Counted from the first letter of the stretch, positions 1 through 5,969 are shown. The stretch: DNA of 6,868 nt from JAEUMY01 sp031394355 (GCA_031394355.1 JANNSU010000050.1:1-6868); one strand, 5' to 3'. The notes: generated from the letters alone by a model not told the origin. Numbers and translations are program-made.

Positions 1-4
1 AGCC

Positions 5-86
5 AACCCCCAACCCCCACCCCCCACCCCCCACCCCCCAACCCCCAACCCCCACCCCCCAACCCCCAACCCCCAACCCCCAACCC
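5..86. repeat. Imperfect heptamer tandem array, A(A/C)CCCCC, about 11.7 units
   Basis: Eleven complete 7-base units plus five bases of a twelfth can be read without gaps. Units are AACCCCC at 5, 12, 40, 47, 61, 68 and 75, and ACCCCCC at 19, 26, 33 and 54; the remnant AACCC touches the hemJ ATG. The top strand contains only A and C here. The minus strand is a run of G5-G6 tracts separated by TT or T, which fits the G-quadruplex pattern many times over. The array begins almost at the window edge, so its upstream context is unknown. It fills the place where a promoter spacer and ribosome binding site would be expected. Seven bases is not a multiple of three, so gain or loss of a unit would shift any translated frame. 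A role is not demonstrated. Confidence 0.95.
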
Positions 87-503
87 ATGCTCTATCTCAA
101 ATCCGCCCACATCATCTTCATGGTTGCCTGGTTCGCCGGCATCTTTTATCTGCCGCGCCTCTTCGTCTATCACACCCTGGCCGAGGATACGGTCAGCAAG
201 GAGCGTTTCAAGGTCATGGAGCGGAAGCTCTACCGCGGCATCATGACGCCCAGCATGGTCCTCACGCTGGCATTGGGCACGTGGCTCTGGCTGGGCTATG
301 GGTATTCGGGCGGCTGGCTGCACGCGAAGCTGTTGCTAGTCGCTGTCCTGGTGGCACACCACTTCTATCTCGGTCAGCTCATCAGGGATTTCGCACAGGA
401 CCAGAATCGCCACAGCCATGTGTTTTATCGCTGGTTGAACGAGATTCCTGCGCTGCCGTGCCTCATCGGGATCGTGATTCTGGTGGTGGTGAAGCCGTTT
501 TGA
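87..503 (+). CDS. hemJ: HemJ, protoporphyrinogen IX oxidase (CopD/UPF0093 family)
   Basis: A 138-aa inner-membrane protein. The family oxidises protoporphyrinogen IX to protoporphyrin IX, the penultimate step of haem synthesis, in bacteria that lack HemG or HemY. The length matches the family (about 140 aa). Four hydrophobic segments are visible at about residues 3-22, 51-71, 79-98 and 119-135. Family hallmarks include His8 in the opening SAHIIFMVAWFAG stretch, FYLPRLFVYH (20-29), the Lys in GWLHAKLL (76-83) and RWLNEIP (115-121). The ATG at 87 gives exactly the expected family N-terminus. The frame is open further upstream through the A/C-only repeat but holds no other start there. No Shine-Dalgarno sequence exists, because the leader has no G in the 83 bases before the ATG. 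The gene is convergent with the next one. Family assignment is firm; how translation starts is unclear. Confidence 0.9.
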   Translation: MLYLKSAHIIFMVAWFAGIFYLPRLFVYHTLAEDTVSKERFKVMERKLYRGIMTPSMVLTLALGTWLWLGYGYSGGWLHAKLLLVAVLVAHHFYLGQLIRDFAQDQNRHSHVFYRWLNEIPALPCLIGIVILVVVKPF

Positions 504-529
504 GCCGGATCGGTTCCAGGCTTTGCGGT

Positions 530-575
530 GTCACACCAATTTCTTCACTTCTGTCCTGAGACATTGGTGAATGAC
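530..575. other. Hairpin between convergent genes (possible weak terminator)
   Basis: GTCACACCAAT (530-540) pairs with ATTGGTG-AA-TGAC (563-575), giving 11 base pairs interrupted by a two-base bulge, with a 22-base loop. It sits between the ends of hemJ (503) and the minus-strand gene (623). No T-run follows on either strand, so an intrinsic terminator is not established. The rest of 504-622 shows nothing else. Confidence 0.3.
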
Positions 576-622
576 AAGCCGCTCATGCCTGCGGCGCACA
601 ATCAGCGACCACTCTCCCGCAC

Positions 623-1381
623 TCAAAAAGCCGGACGCGCTGCAAGCTTGCTGGAGAAGAATTGCCCGACGAACCATTGCGCCACGAAGGTGACGACCAG
701 CGCCACTACGAGTCCGACGCCCCAGATAATCCAGACGAGCGGCACCAACCAGCCAATGGCTTTGGAGAGCCACGGGGCGACGCTGGCTGCCATCGCGCTG
801 GCCGGGGCGCCCACTTGAGCCGAGAGGGTTTCCGCAGAACGTCTGAGTGCTTCGGCTGCTGCCTTGGAGGCTTCATTGGCGGCGACGCCAGAAGCGGTTG
901 CCGCCCCTGCTGTGGCATCCCGTGCCGCGGCAGCCGTGGTATCTGCGGCCTTCGCGCCACTGGCCGCCATGGCGGTCGATTGCTTCACCTGATCGCGAAG
1001 CCACTGCGCCCACTCTGGACCAAGCCATTGATCGACCCAGGCTGGCAGCGGCGGCAGGGTGGACACAGCAGTGGCTGCAGCATTGGCAGCACGCTTCGCG
1101 GCGTCAACCGATTGCTGCACAGATGCCGATGCGGCGTCGCCGGCAGGTTGGGTGACGGCTGTCGTGACGCGCTCCGCCACGTTGCCGGAGGCGTCTGTGA
1201 CGGATTGCGTGACCGACCGGGTAATGCGTGCTGTGGAATGCGCGACTTGCCCTGCTGCCTGGGCGACTCGCTCCGCAGCGATCGCGTCGGATGTCCACTG
1301 CGCGACCCCGGATGCTGCCCACGCAAGCAAAGTCCACATCAACGCAAGTGTGGCGAACAATATCCAAATGGCTTTCTTCAT
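623..1381 (-). CDS. Alanine-rich protein with hydrophobic N- and C-terminal segments, function unknown
   Basis: I do not recognise this 252-aa protein. The start MKKAIWILF opens a hydrophobic segment (about 4-22) that could be a signal anchor or uncleaved signal peptide. A second hydrophobic stretch (about 208-238, rich in V, L, W and I) lies near the C-terminus. Between them, residues about 30-205 are dominated by Ala, Ser, Thr, Val and charged residues with few prolines. This fits long amphipathic helices of the LEA- or phasin-like type. They are broken by a Pro/Trp-rich patch, LPPLPAWVDQWLGPEWAQWL (109-128). The likely topology is a helical domain in the periplasm held by two membrane anchors (inference). 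A weak ribosome site (GAAAGAG) lies about 6 bases before the ATG. A sigma-E-like promoter is proposed about 80-100 bases upstream. Opposing frames over this gene lack any recognisable protein and are taken as shadows. Confidence 0.75.
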   Translation of the reverse strand: MKKAIWILFATLALMWTLLAWAASGVAQWTSDAIAAERVAQAAGQVAHSTARITRSVTQSVTDASGNVAERVTTAVTQPAGDAASASVQQSVDAAKRAANAAATAVSTLPPLPAWVDQWLGPEWAQWLRDQVKQSTAMAASGAKAADTTAAAARDATAGAATASGVAANEASKAAAEALRRSAETLSAQVGAPASAMAASVAPWLSKAIGWLVPLVWIIWGVGLVVALVVTFVAQWFVGQFFSSKLAARPAF

Positions 1382-1457
1382 GGCGCTCTTTCAAGGACTT
1401 CGGATGATCGGTTCATGCGGCGCGATGTGCTGCGCGACAAAAGCATGGAAGTGCGGG

Positions 1458-1485
1458 TGAGACCTGCGTGATGCCTCAAAGTTCC
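1458..1485 (-). promoter_or_regulatory. Candidate sigma-E (RpoE-type) promoter of the 252-aa membrane protein gene
   Basis: On the minus strand GGAACTT (complement of 1479-1485) is followed after 16 bases by TCTCA (complement of 1458-1462). The known RpoE consensus is GGAACTT, 15-17 bases, then TCTGA or a close variant. The -35 match is perfect and the -10 differs at one base. Transcription would start near 1452, leaving a leader of about 70 bases before the ATG at 1381. An envelope-located product would suit sigma-E control. This is a motif match only. Confidence 0.35.
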
Positions 1486-1590
1486 GGGCTGCTTGCCCGA
1501 TGCTGTCTCACAACGCTCACCGCCGTAGATCACCATCCGCCACGACAAAGGCGGTCATTGCGATGTGGTGCAAGTGTCGATGCCGCCCCT

Positions 1591-1602
1591 GCGAATATTC
1601 GC
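1591..1602. repeat. 12-bp palindrome GCGAATATTCGC, copy 1
   Basis: A perfect 12-base palindrome in the 280-bp stretch between the alanine-rich protein gene and the HhH gene, 8 bases from the terminator stem. The same 12 bases recur at 4687 and 6441. Apart from this palindrome, the candidate promoter and the terminator, the stretch 1382-1660 shows no gene. Confidence 0.9.
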
Positions 1603-1610
1603 CCCGCAAC

Positions 1611-1647
1611 AAACACAAAGCCCCGCGCAAGGCGGGGCTTTGTGTTT
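1611..1647 (-). terminator. Strong intrinsic terminator downstream of the HhH protein gene
   Basis: A perfect 16-bp stem (1611-1626 pairs with 1632-1647) with a 5-base loop. The core is AAAGCCCCGC / GCGGGGCTTT, flanked by A-rich and T-rich arms. Read on the minus strand it begins 14 bases after the HhH stop codon and ends in TTTGTGTTTG, as expected for a Rho-independent terminator. Because the outer arms are AAACACAAA / TTTGTGTTT it could also work on the plus strand. Confidence 0.9.
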
Positions 1648-1660
1648 GAGCAGTCGGACA

Positions 1661-2014
1661 TCATTTCTTCTTTTCTTCCTTCTTCTCCGGCTGCTTCGCG
1701 ATGATCAGATCCTTGATGTCGTTATAGACGTTCTCCGGCACGATCTTCTTGTCCAGCAATTCGTTCTTACCCTTGTACGGGCGGCCTTTCACGATAGCCT
1801 TGGCGCGTACATCGCCGACGCCTTTCAACGTGGCCAGCTCCTTCTCGGTGGCGGTGTTGATGTCCATGAGGTCCGGTGCCTTCTTCTCGGCGGCGGCCGG
1901 GGCTGCGGCCTCTTTCTTGGCCGGGGCCGGGGCGGGGGCCTTTTTCTCCTGCGCGGCGGCGGTGCCGGCAAAAGCGATGAATGCGGTGGCTAAGAGTGCG
2001 GTCAGTTTCTTCAT
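1661..2014 (-). CDS. Secreted ComEA-like helix-hairpin-helix protein with lysine-rich tail
   Basis: A 117-aa protein. MKKLTALLATAFIAFAGTAAA (1-21) is a classic signal peptide with cleavage expected before Gln22. Next comes a Lys/Ala/Pro linker (about 23-48), then a helix-hairpin-helix region beginning DINTATEKELATLKGVGDVRA (51-71), which carries the GVG hairpin used for non-specific DNA backbone contacts. The second half (KGKNELLDKKIVPENVYNDI, 81-100) has no second GxG hairpin, unlike classical ComEA. The protein ends in KPEKKEEKKK-like charged residues (Gln108-Lys117). ComEA proteins bind incoming DNA in the periplasm during transformation; pilT and pilU nearby make that plausible but do not prove it. 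The start at 2014 is chosen over one 33 codons upstream because it begins the signal peptide and follows CGGAGA at good spacing. Other possible roles are envelope DNA binding unrelated to competence. Confidence 0.85.
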   Translation of the reverse strand: MKKLTALLATAFIAFAGTAAAQEKKAPAPAPAKKEAAAPAAAEKKAPDLMDINTATEKELATLKGVGDVRAKAIVKGRPYKGKNELLDKKIVPENVYNDIKDLIIAKQPEKKEEKKK

Positions 2015-2041
2015 GGGTTCTCCGTGAGGGTGATGGGTTTG

Positions 2042-2060
2042 CAGCGCGATGATAGCGCTG
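2042..2060. promoter_or_regulatory. Inverted repeat CAGCGC-N7-GCGCTG around the -10 box (possible operator)
   Basis: CAGCGC (2042-2047) and GCGCTG (2055-2060) are perfect inverted half-sites. The 7-base spacer contains the whole proposed -10 box of the HhH gene (2049-2054). A dimeric regulator bound here would cover the -10 element. The half-sites are short and this may be chance in GC-rich DNA. Confidence 0.3.
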
Positions 2061-2077
2061 GTGGCCTTCCGCGTCAT
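2049..2077 (-). promoter_or_regulatory. Sigma-70-type promoter of the HhH protein gene
   Basis: On the minus strand ATGACG (complement of 2072-2077) and TATCAT (complement of 2049-2054) are separated by exactly 17 bases, matching TTGACA at 4 of 6 positions and TATAAT at 5 of 6. Transcription would start near 2042, giving a leader of about 28 bases that contains the CGGAGA ribosome site before the ATG at 2014. Confidence 0.5.
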
Positions 2078-2135
2078 CCACGCAGGATGGGCACCACACG
2101 GGATGGGCCGCAAGGAGCGCCCTTCAGCAGACGGT

Positions 2136-2141
2136 TATCAT
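2136..2141 (+). promoter_or_regulatory. Possible -10 box for a leaderless methyltransferase transcript
   Basis: TATCAT matches the -10 consensus at 5 of 6 positions and lies 7 bases before the ATG at 2148, so transcription could begin at the start codon itself. No credible -35 is present at 16-18 bases upstream. The only AAGGAG (2112-2117) is 30 bases before the ATG, too far to serve as its ribosome site. Confidence 0.25.
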
Positions 2142-2147
2142 GCCGAC

Positions 2148-3338
2148 ATGACTGAACGCTATTTCGCCCCCTGCCCGCGCGGCCTGGCCCCGTTGCTGGC
2201 GGATGAATTGAAGAAACTCGGTGCCCAGGACGTGGCGCCGGACGATGCCGGCTGTGCCTTCCGAGGTGAGTTCGATCTTGCTTGCGCAGCGAACCTGCAC
2301 AGCCGTATCGCGAGCCGCGTGCTGTGGCAAGTCGCCCATTTTCCGTATCAGAAAGAGCAGCAGATCTATGACGCCGCCAAGGCGCTGCCCTGGCCACAGT
2401 GGTTCGATCTGAAGCGCACCATCAAGGTGGAGCTCAATGCGACGCGTTGTCCGCTGAAGAGCCTCGACTTCATCACGCTGCGCATCAAGGACGCTGTCTG
2501 CGACAAGTTCCGTGATGTGAAGGGCGCTCGGCCATCCGTTGCGACCCACAACCCCGATGTGCGCGTTCATGCATTTCTCGATGCGACGCATTGCTGGCTC
2601 TATCTGGACACGAGCGGCGAACCACTGTTCAAGCGCGGCTCACGCGACCATGTGGGTGCCGCGCCGCTGAAGAAGAATCTGGCTGCAGGAATTCTTGGCC
2701 TTACCGGCTGGCAGCCCGGCGCACCACTGCTGGACCCGATGTGTGGCAGTGGCACGTTTCTGGTCGAGGCAGCCGAGATGTCGCTGGGCCGCGCGGCCGG
2801 GCGGGGGCGAGAATTCGGCTTCGAGAAACTTGCGCCATTCGATTCAGGACGCTGGCGTGCGCTGCGCGAGGCGGCAACCGCAATGGAGTATCCGGCGGGC
2901 GAGCTCGCCATCTTCGGTGCCGATCTTTTCGGGGATGCGCTCAAGGATGCGCGGGCCAATCTCACCGCGATGGGTCTGGCCGAGAGTGTCATGCTGAAGC
3001 AGGCCAATATCCTGGAGCTTCCCGCACCGGCGGATCACGGCATTCTGGTGACCAACCCGCCTTACGGCGTGCGTATCGGCGAGCAGGAGCAGTTGCGCGA
3101 GATGTATCCGAAGCTGGGCGATGCGCTGAAGCAGAAATTTGCGGGCTGGACCTGCTTCTTCTTCACCGCCGACACCGCACTCGCCAAGGGCATGCGGCTG
3201 TCTCCCAGCCGCAAGACACCGCTCTTCAACGGCAAGCTGGAATGCCGGTTGTATGAATACCGCATCGTCGCGGGAAGCAACCGGAAAGAAACAGTGGAAA
3301 CAACAGTGGAAACAAAAACGCCCGGCTCAGTTCAATAG
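2148..3338 (+). CDS. rlmL: RlmL-like THUMP-domain SAM-dependent RNA methyltransferase
   Basis: A 396-aa cytoplasmic enzyme of the UPF0020/RlmL group. Its E. coli relative (the N-terminal part of RlmKL) makes m2G2445 in 23S rRNA. Here the RlmK half is absent, the usual short form in betaproteobacteria. The N-terminal part (about 4-155) fits a ferredoxin-like plus THUMP RNA-binding region. FKRGSRDHVGAAPLKKNLAA (161-180) is the conserved linker. DPMCGSGTF (196-204) is SAM motif I, GADLFGDAL (257-265) holds the acidic ribose-binding residue, and NPPYG (303-307) is the motif IV of N-methyltransferases. NGKLECRLYEY (361-371) is the usual family ending. A tail after VAGSNRK (374-380) is extra, with a 12-base tandem duplication at 3291-3314 giving TVETTVET. 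The start at 2148 is chosen because the family begins here. The exact rRNA target is inferred. Confidence 0.9.
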   Translation: MTERYFAPCPRGLAPLLADELKKLGAQDVAPDDAGCAFRGEFDLACAANLHSRIASRVLWQVAHFPYQKEQQIYDAAKALPWPQWFDLKRTIKVELNATRCPLKSLDFITLRIKDAVCDKFRDVKGARPSVATHNPDVRVHAFLDATHCWLYLDTSGEPLFKRGSRDHVGAAPLKKNLAAGILGLTGWQPGAPLLDPMCGSGTFLVEAAEMSLGRAAGRGREFGFEKLAPFDSGRWRALREAATAMEYPAGELAIFGADLFGDALKDARANLTAMGLAESVMLKQANILELPAPADHGILVTNPPYGVRIGEQEQLREMYPKLGDALKQKFAGWTCFFFTADTALAKGMRLSPSRKTPLFNGKLECRLYEYRIVAGSNRKETVETTVETKTPGSVQ

Positions 3339-3346
3339 GCCGGGTG
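3319..3346 (+). terminator. Short hairpin overlapping the end of the methyltransferase gene
   Basis: CCCGGC (3321-3326) pairs with GCCGGG (3339-3344), extended by a G-T and a C-G pair outside. The stop codon TAG (3336-3338) lies in the loop. TGGTTGTTTG follows, which is only moderately T-rich. A weak intrinsic terminator is plausible. Confidence 0.45.
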
Positions 3347-3419
3347 GTTGTTTGAGAGGTAGCTGCATTGAGCGGCGGGCTTTCCACCACCCTTGCTTGT
3401 GTTCGAAATTCAAAGGCGG

Positions 3420-3500
3420 AACACAGATGGACACTGATCAAAACGGGATGAACACAGATGCACAATCCCATATCTGTGTTCATCCGTGTTCATCTGTGTT
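3420..3500. repeat. 81-bp imperfect hairpin element built from AACACAGATG / CATCTGTGTT units
   Basis: The outer arms AACACAGATGGACAC (3420-3434) and GTGTTCATCTGTGTT (3486-3500) pair over 15 positions, with one G-T pair. The inner arms GGATGAACACAGAT (3446-3459) and ATCTGTGTTCATCC (3472-3485) pair perfectly over 14. An 11-base bulge lies on the left side only, and the loop is 12 bases. It sits between the convergent methyltransferase and pilU genes, ending 12 bases past the pilU stop, so it may also end transcription from both sides. From memory, similar CATCTGTGTTCATC strings are scattered between genes in many unrelated bacteria; this was not checked. The remaining part of 3339-3419 shows nothing further. 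Confidence 0.75.
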
Positions 3501-3512
3501 TGCGGTCTCGGT

Positions 3513-4655
3513 TTACTTCACGATCTCCAGATGATCCAGCCCGGCGGCGAGGTCGTCGCCCTTCTTCGCGGTCTTGGATTCCAGCTTGATCTTGAGGCGG
3601 ATGTCGTTCACCGAGTCGGCGTTGCGGAGCGCATCTTCGTAGGCGATCTCGCCGCTCTCATAGAGATCGAACAGCGCCATGTCGAATGTCTGCATGCCGA
3701 GTTCCCTGGAGCGCTTCATCACTTCCTTGATCTCGTGCACCTCGCCCTTGAAGATGAGGTCCTGCACTAGCGGCGTGTTGAGCAAAATCTCGATGGCGGC
3801 CACGCGGCCTTTGCCTTCCTTCTTCGGGATCAGGCGCTGGGAGACGAATGACTTGAGGTTGAGCGACAGGTCCATCAGCAGCTGGCCACGGCGCTCCTCC
3901 GGGAAGAAGTTGATGATGCGGTCCAGCGCCTGGTTGGTCGAGTTGGCGTGCAGGGTGGACATGCACAAGTGGCCGGTTTCAGCGAATGCGATGGCGTAGT
4001 CCATGGTTTCGCGGTCGCGGATTTCGCCGATCAGAATCACGTCCGGCGCCTGGCGCAATGTGTTCTTGAGCGCATTGAACCAGTTGTCCGTGTCCACGCC
4101 TACTTCGCGTTGGGTGATCACGCAGTTCTTGTGATCATGCACATACTCGACCGGATCTTCGATGGTGATGATGTGGCCATAGCTGTTCTCGTTGCGGTAG
4201 CCGATCATTGCCGCGAGTGTCGTTGACTTGCCCGAGCCCGTACCGCCCACCAGGATGACCAGACCGCGCTTGGTCATGGCCACATCCTTCAGTATCACGG
4301 GCAGGTTGAGATCCTCCATGCGCGGAATCGTGGTCGTGATGGTCCGCAGCACCAGTCCACAGCGGCCCTGCTGGACGAACGCATTGACCCGGAAGCGGCC
4401 GATACCGGCCGGTGCAATGGCGAAATTGCATTCCTTGGTGGCTTCAAACTCGGCCGCCTGCTTGTCGGTCATGATCGAGCGCGAAATCTCCGAGGTGTGC
4501 ACCGGCGACAAGCTTGAAGACGAGACGGGTGTCATCTTGCCATCCACCTTCATGGCCGGTGGAAATCCGGCCGTGATGAAGAGGTCCGACGCCCGCTTGG
4601 CGATCATGGCCCGGAGGAGATCATGTACAAACTTCAGTGCGGCTTCGCGTTCCAT
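3513..4655 (-). CDS. pilU: PilU, PilT-paralogue type IV pilus retraction ATPase
   Basis: A 380-aa cytoplasmic hexameric ATPase of the secretion/pilus ATPase superfamily. PilU works with PilT to depolymerise type IV pili, powering twitching and DNA uptake, and needs PilT for most activity. Features in order: an N-terminal PAS-like domain with RASDLFITAGFPP (21-33) and GRFRVNAF (86-93); Walker A GGTGSGKST (137-145); Asp box IEDPVEYV (165-172); Walker B DVILIGE (205-211) with catalytic Glu211; and His box residues His229 and His236 (GHLCMSTLHAN). The acidic/Lys C-terminal extension (about 355-380) beyond the PilT core is typical of PilU. The ribosome site AGGAG lies 6 bases before the ATG. It follows pilT by 137 bases on the same strand, so it may be co-transcribed or have its own promoter. 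All catalytic residues are present. Confidence 0.95.
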   Translation of the reverse strand: MEREAALKFVHDLLRAMIAKRASDLFITAGFPPAMKVDGKMTPVSSSSLSPVHTSEISRSIMTDKQAAEFEATKECNFAIAPAGIGRFRVNAFVQQGRCGLVLRTITTTIPRMEDLNLPVILKDVAMTKRGLVILVGGTGSGKSTTLAAMIGYRNENSYGHIITIEDPVEYVHDHKNCVITQREVGVDTDNWFNALKNTLRQAPDVILIGEIRDRETMDYAIAFAETGHLCMSTLHANSTNQALDRIINFFPEERRGQLLMDLSLNLKSFVSQRLIPKKEGKGRVAAIEILLNTPLVQDLIFKGEVHEIKEVMKRSRELGMQTFDMALFDLYESGEIAYEDALRNADSVNDIRLKIKLESKTAKKGDDLAAGLDHLEIVK

Positions 4656-4686
4656 TTAGCGCTCCTGGCTGCGGCATGCCGACATT

Positions 4687-4698
4687 GCGAATATTCGC
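4687..4698. repeat. 12-bp palindrome GCGAATATTCGC, copy 2
   Basis: A perfect palindrome in the 137-bp gap between pilT and pilU, about 31 bases upstream of the pilU ATG. It is identical to copies at 1591 and 6441. The left flank TGCCG-4 bases-T is shared with copy 1. It could be a regulator site for pilU or part of a genome-wide motif. Confidence 0.9.
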
Positions 4699-4792
4699 AT
4701 CCGGAATCTGCCGCTAGTATTGGGTTCACATGCTGCGCGCATGATCTGTGCAGTGTGCTTCTGAGCTGGTCCAGTTGAGACGATGGTCTGTC

Positions 4793-5836
4793 CTAGCCCG
4801 GGAAATTGTCCTTGTTCGCAGCCTTGTTGCGGGCCTCGGCCACGGAAATCTTGCCTGCCTTCACGTGCTCCATCAGACACTGGTCCATGGTCTGCATGCC
4901 CACGTTCTGGCCGGTCTGAATGGCGGAATACATCTGCGCGATCTTCGACTCCCGGATCAGGTTGCGGATGGCAGGCGTGCCGATCATGATTTCGTGGGCG
5001 GCGACGCGGCCCTGACCATCCTTGGTCTTGCACAGCGACTGGGAGATCACCGCGCGCAACGACTCCGACAACATGGCACGGATCATTTCCTTTTCTGCTG
5101 CCGGGAACACGTCGATGATGCGGTCCACGGTTTTGGCGGCGGACGAGGTGTGCAGCGTACCGAACACGAGGTGGCCCGTCTCGGCGGCGGTCATGGCGAG
5201 GCGGATGGTTTCCAGATCCCGCATTTCGCCCACGAGAATGATGTCCGGGTCTTCCCGCAGTGCCGAGCGGAGCGCGTTGGAGAACGACAAGGTGTGCGGG
5301 CCGACCTCGCGCTGGTTCATCAGGCACTTCTTGGATTCGTGCACGAATTCGATCGGGTCTTCGACCGTCAGGATATGGCCGTATTCCTCTTCGTTCACAT
5401 GGTTCACCATCGCGGCCAGCGTGGTGGACTTGCCGGAGCCGGTCGGGCCGGTCACCAGCACCATGCCGCGTGGCTGGTTCGAGATTTCCGCAAAAATCTT
5501 CGGCGCCTTCAACTCTTCGAGCGAAAGCACCTTGGAGGGAATCGTCCGCATGACGGCACCCGCGCCACGCTGGTGCACAAACGCGTTGACGCGAAAGCGG
5601 GCCAGATTGGGGATCTCGAACGAGAAGTCGCATTCGAGATTCTCCTCGTAAATCTTGCGCTGACCATCGTTCATGATGTCGTACACCATGCCATGCACTT
5701 CTTCGTGCGACAGGGACGGGACATTGATGCGGCGCACGTCACCGTGCACGCGGATCATTGGCGGCAGGCCGGCGGACAGATGCAGGTCGGATGCCTTGTT
5801 CTTCACGCCGAAAGCCAGCAGTTCTGCGATTTCCAT
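4793..5836 (-). CDS. pilT: PilT, type IV pilus retraction ATPase
   Basis: A 347-aa cytoplasmic hexameric motor, the standard length for PilT. It removes pilin subunits from the fibre base and so drives twitching motility and DNA uptake. Visible motifs: KASDLHLSAGLPP (14-26) of the N-terminal domain; RFRVNAF (80-86); Walker A GPTGSGKST (130-138); Asp box VEDPIEFV (158-165); Walker B DIILVGE (198-204) with catalytic Glu204; His box His222 and His229; and AIRNLIRE (289-296), the C-terminal signature that PilT needs for retraction. The ATG at 5836 gives the canonical MEIAELLAF start; only a weak GGAAAAG precedes it. It is divergent from yggS and upstream of pilU. In the 133-bp divergent gap a TTGACG (minus strand) is visible, but no -10 box stands at proper spacing, so its promoter is not assigned. 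Confidence 0.97.
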   Translation of the reverse strand: MEIAELLAFGVKNKASDLHLSAGLPPMIRVHGDVRRINVPSLSHEEVHGMVYDIMNDGQRKIYEENLECDFSFEIPNLARFRVNAFVHQRGAGAVMRTIPSKVLSLEELKAPKIFAEISNQPRGMVLVTGPTGSGKSTTLAAMVNHVNEEEYGHILTVEDPIEFVHESKKCLMNQREVGPHTLSFSNALRSALREDPDIILVGEMRDLETIRLAMTAAETGHLVFGTLHTSSAAKTVDRIIDVFPAAEKEMIRAMLSESLRAVISQSLCKTKDGQGRVAAHEIMIGTPAIRNLIRESKIAQMYSAIQTGQNVGMQTMDQCLMEHVKAGKISVAEARNKAANKDNFPG

Positions 5837-5969
5837 TTATACTTTTCCGTAGTTAGATAAGTGCCGGAAGATCGGCGTCCGCGTCAAATTGGTGCTTGTG
5901 CAGTCTCGATGCCGCCTTGTGCGGGACCGGGGCGCTCCCCCGGATTTTCCCTCTAATGACCGGCCGATT

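Noticed and set aside
5..86. CRISPR array or coding repeat
   Set aside because: Units are 7 bases with no spacers, so it is not CRISPR. Although all plus-strand frames are open, no start codon lies in the array and the HemJ family begins at the ATG at 87.
662..1471. Long plus-strand open frame of 269 codons opposite the alanine-rich gene
   Set aside because: Its translation is rich in Arg, Gly and Cys with no domain, typical of a GC-rich antisense shadow. The minus-strand frame has a proper signal-anchor start and two hydrophobic segments.
1591..1602. GCGAATATTCGC as a DNA uptake sequence serving the pilus and ComEA-like proteins
   Set aside because: Known uptake sequences are non-palindromic and three copies in one window cannot show an uptake role. 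Kept only as an over-represented palindrome.
3342..3392. GGGTGGT/ACCACCC pairing as a second terminator after the methyltransferase
   Set aside because: Seven pairs with a 37-base loop and no T-run; too weak to call.
3139..3534. Plus-strand frame of 131 codons ending in the hairpin repeat
   Set aside because: It is an out-of-frame reading of the methyltransferase end plus the 81-bp hairpin; such repeats often produce spurious protein calls.
4656..5633. Second minus-strand frame of 325 codons overlapping pilT
   Set aside because: Its Arg/Gly/His-rich content and overlap with the pilT frame mark it as an out-of-frame shadow.
4748..5860. Plus-strand open frame of 370 codons covering pilT
   Set aside because: It is the antisense frame of an unmistakable PilT; the His- and Gly-rich translation has no recognisable motif.
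5857..5887. TTGACG plus TTATCT as a pilT promoter on the minus strand
   Set aside because: The -35-like box is good, but the spacing to TTATCT is 21 bases, too long for a sigma-70 promoter, and no box lies at 16-18 bases.
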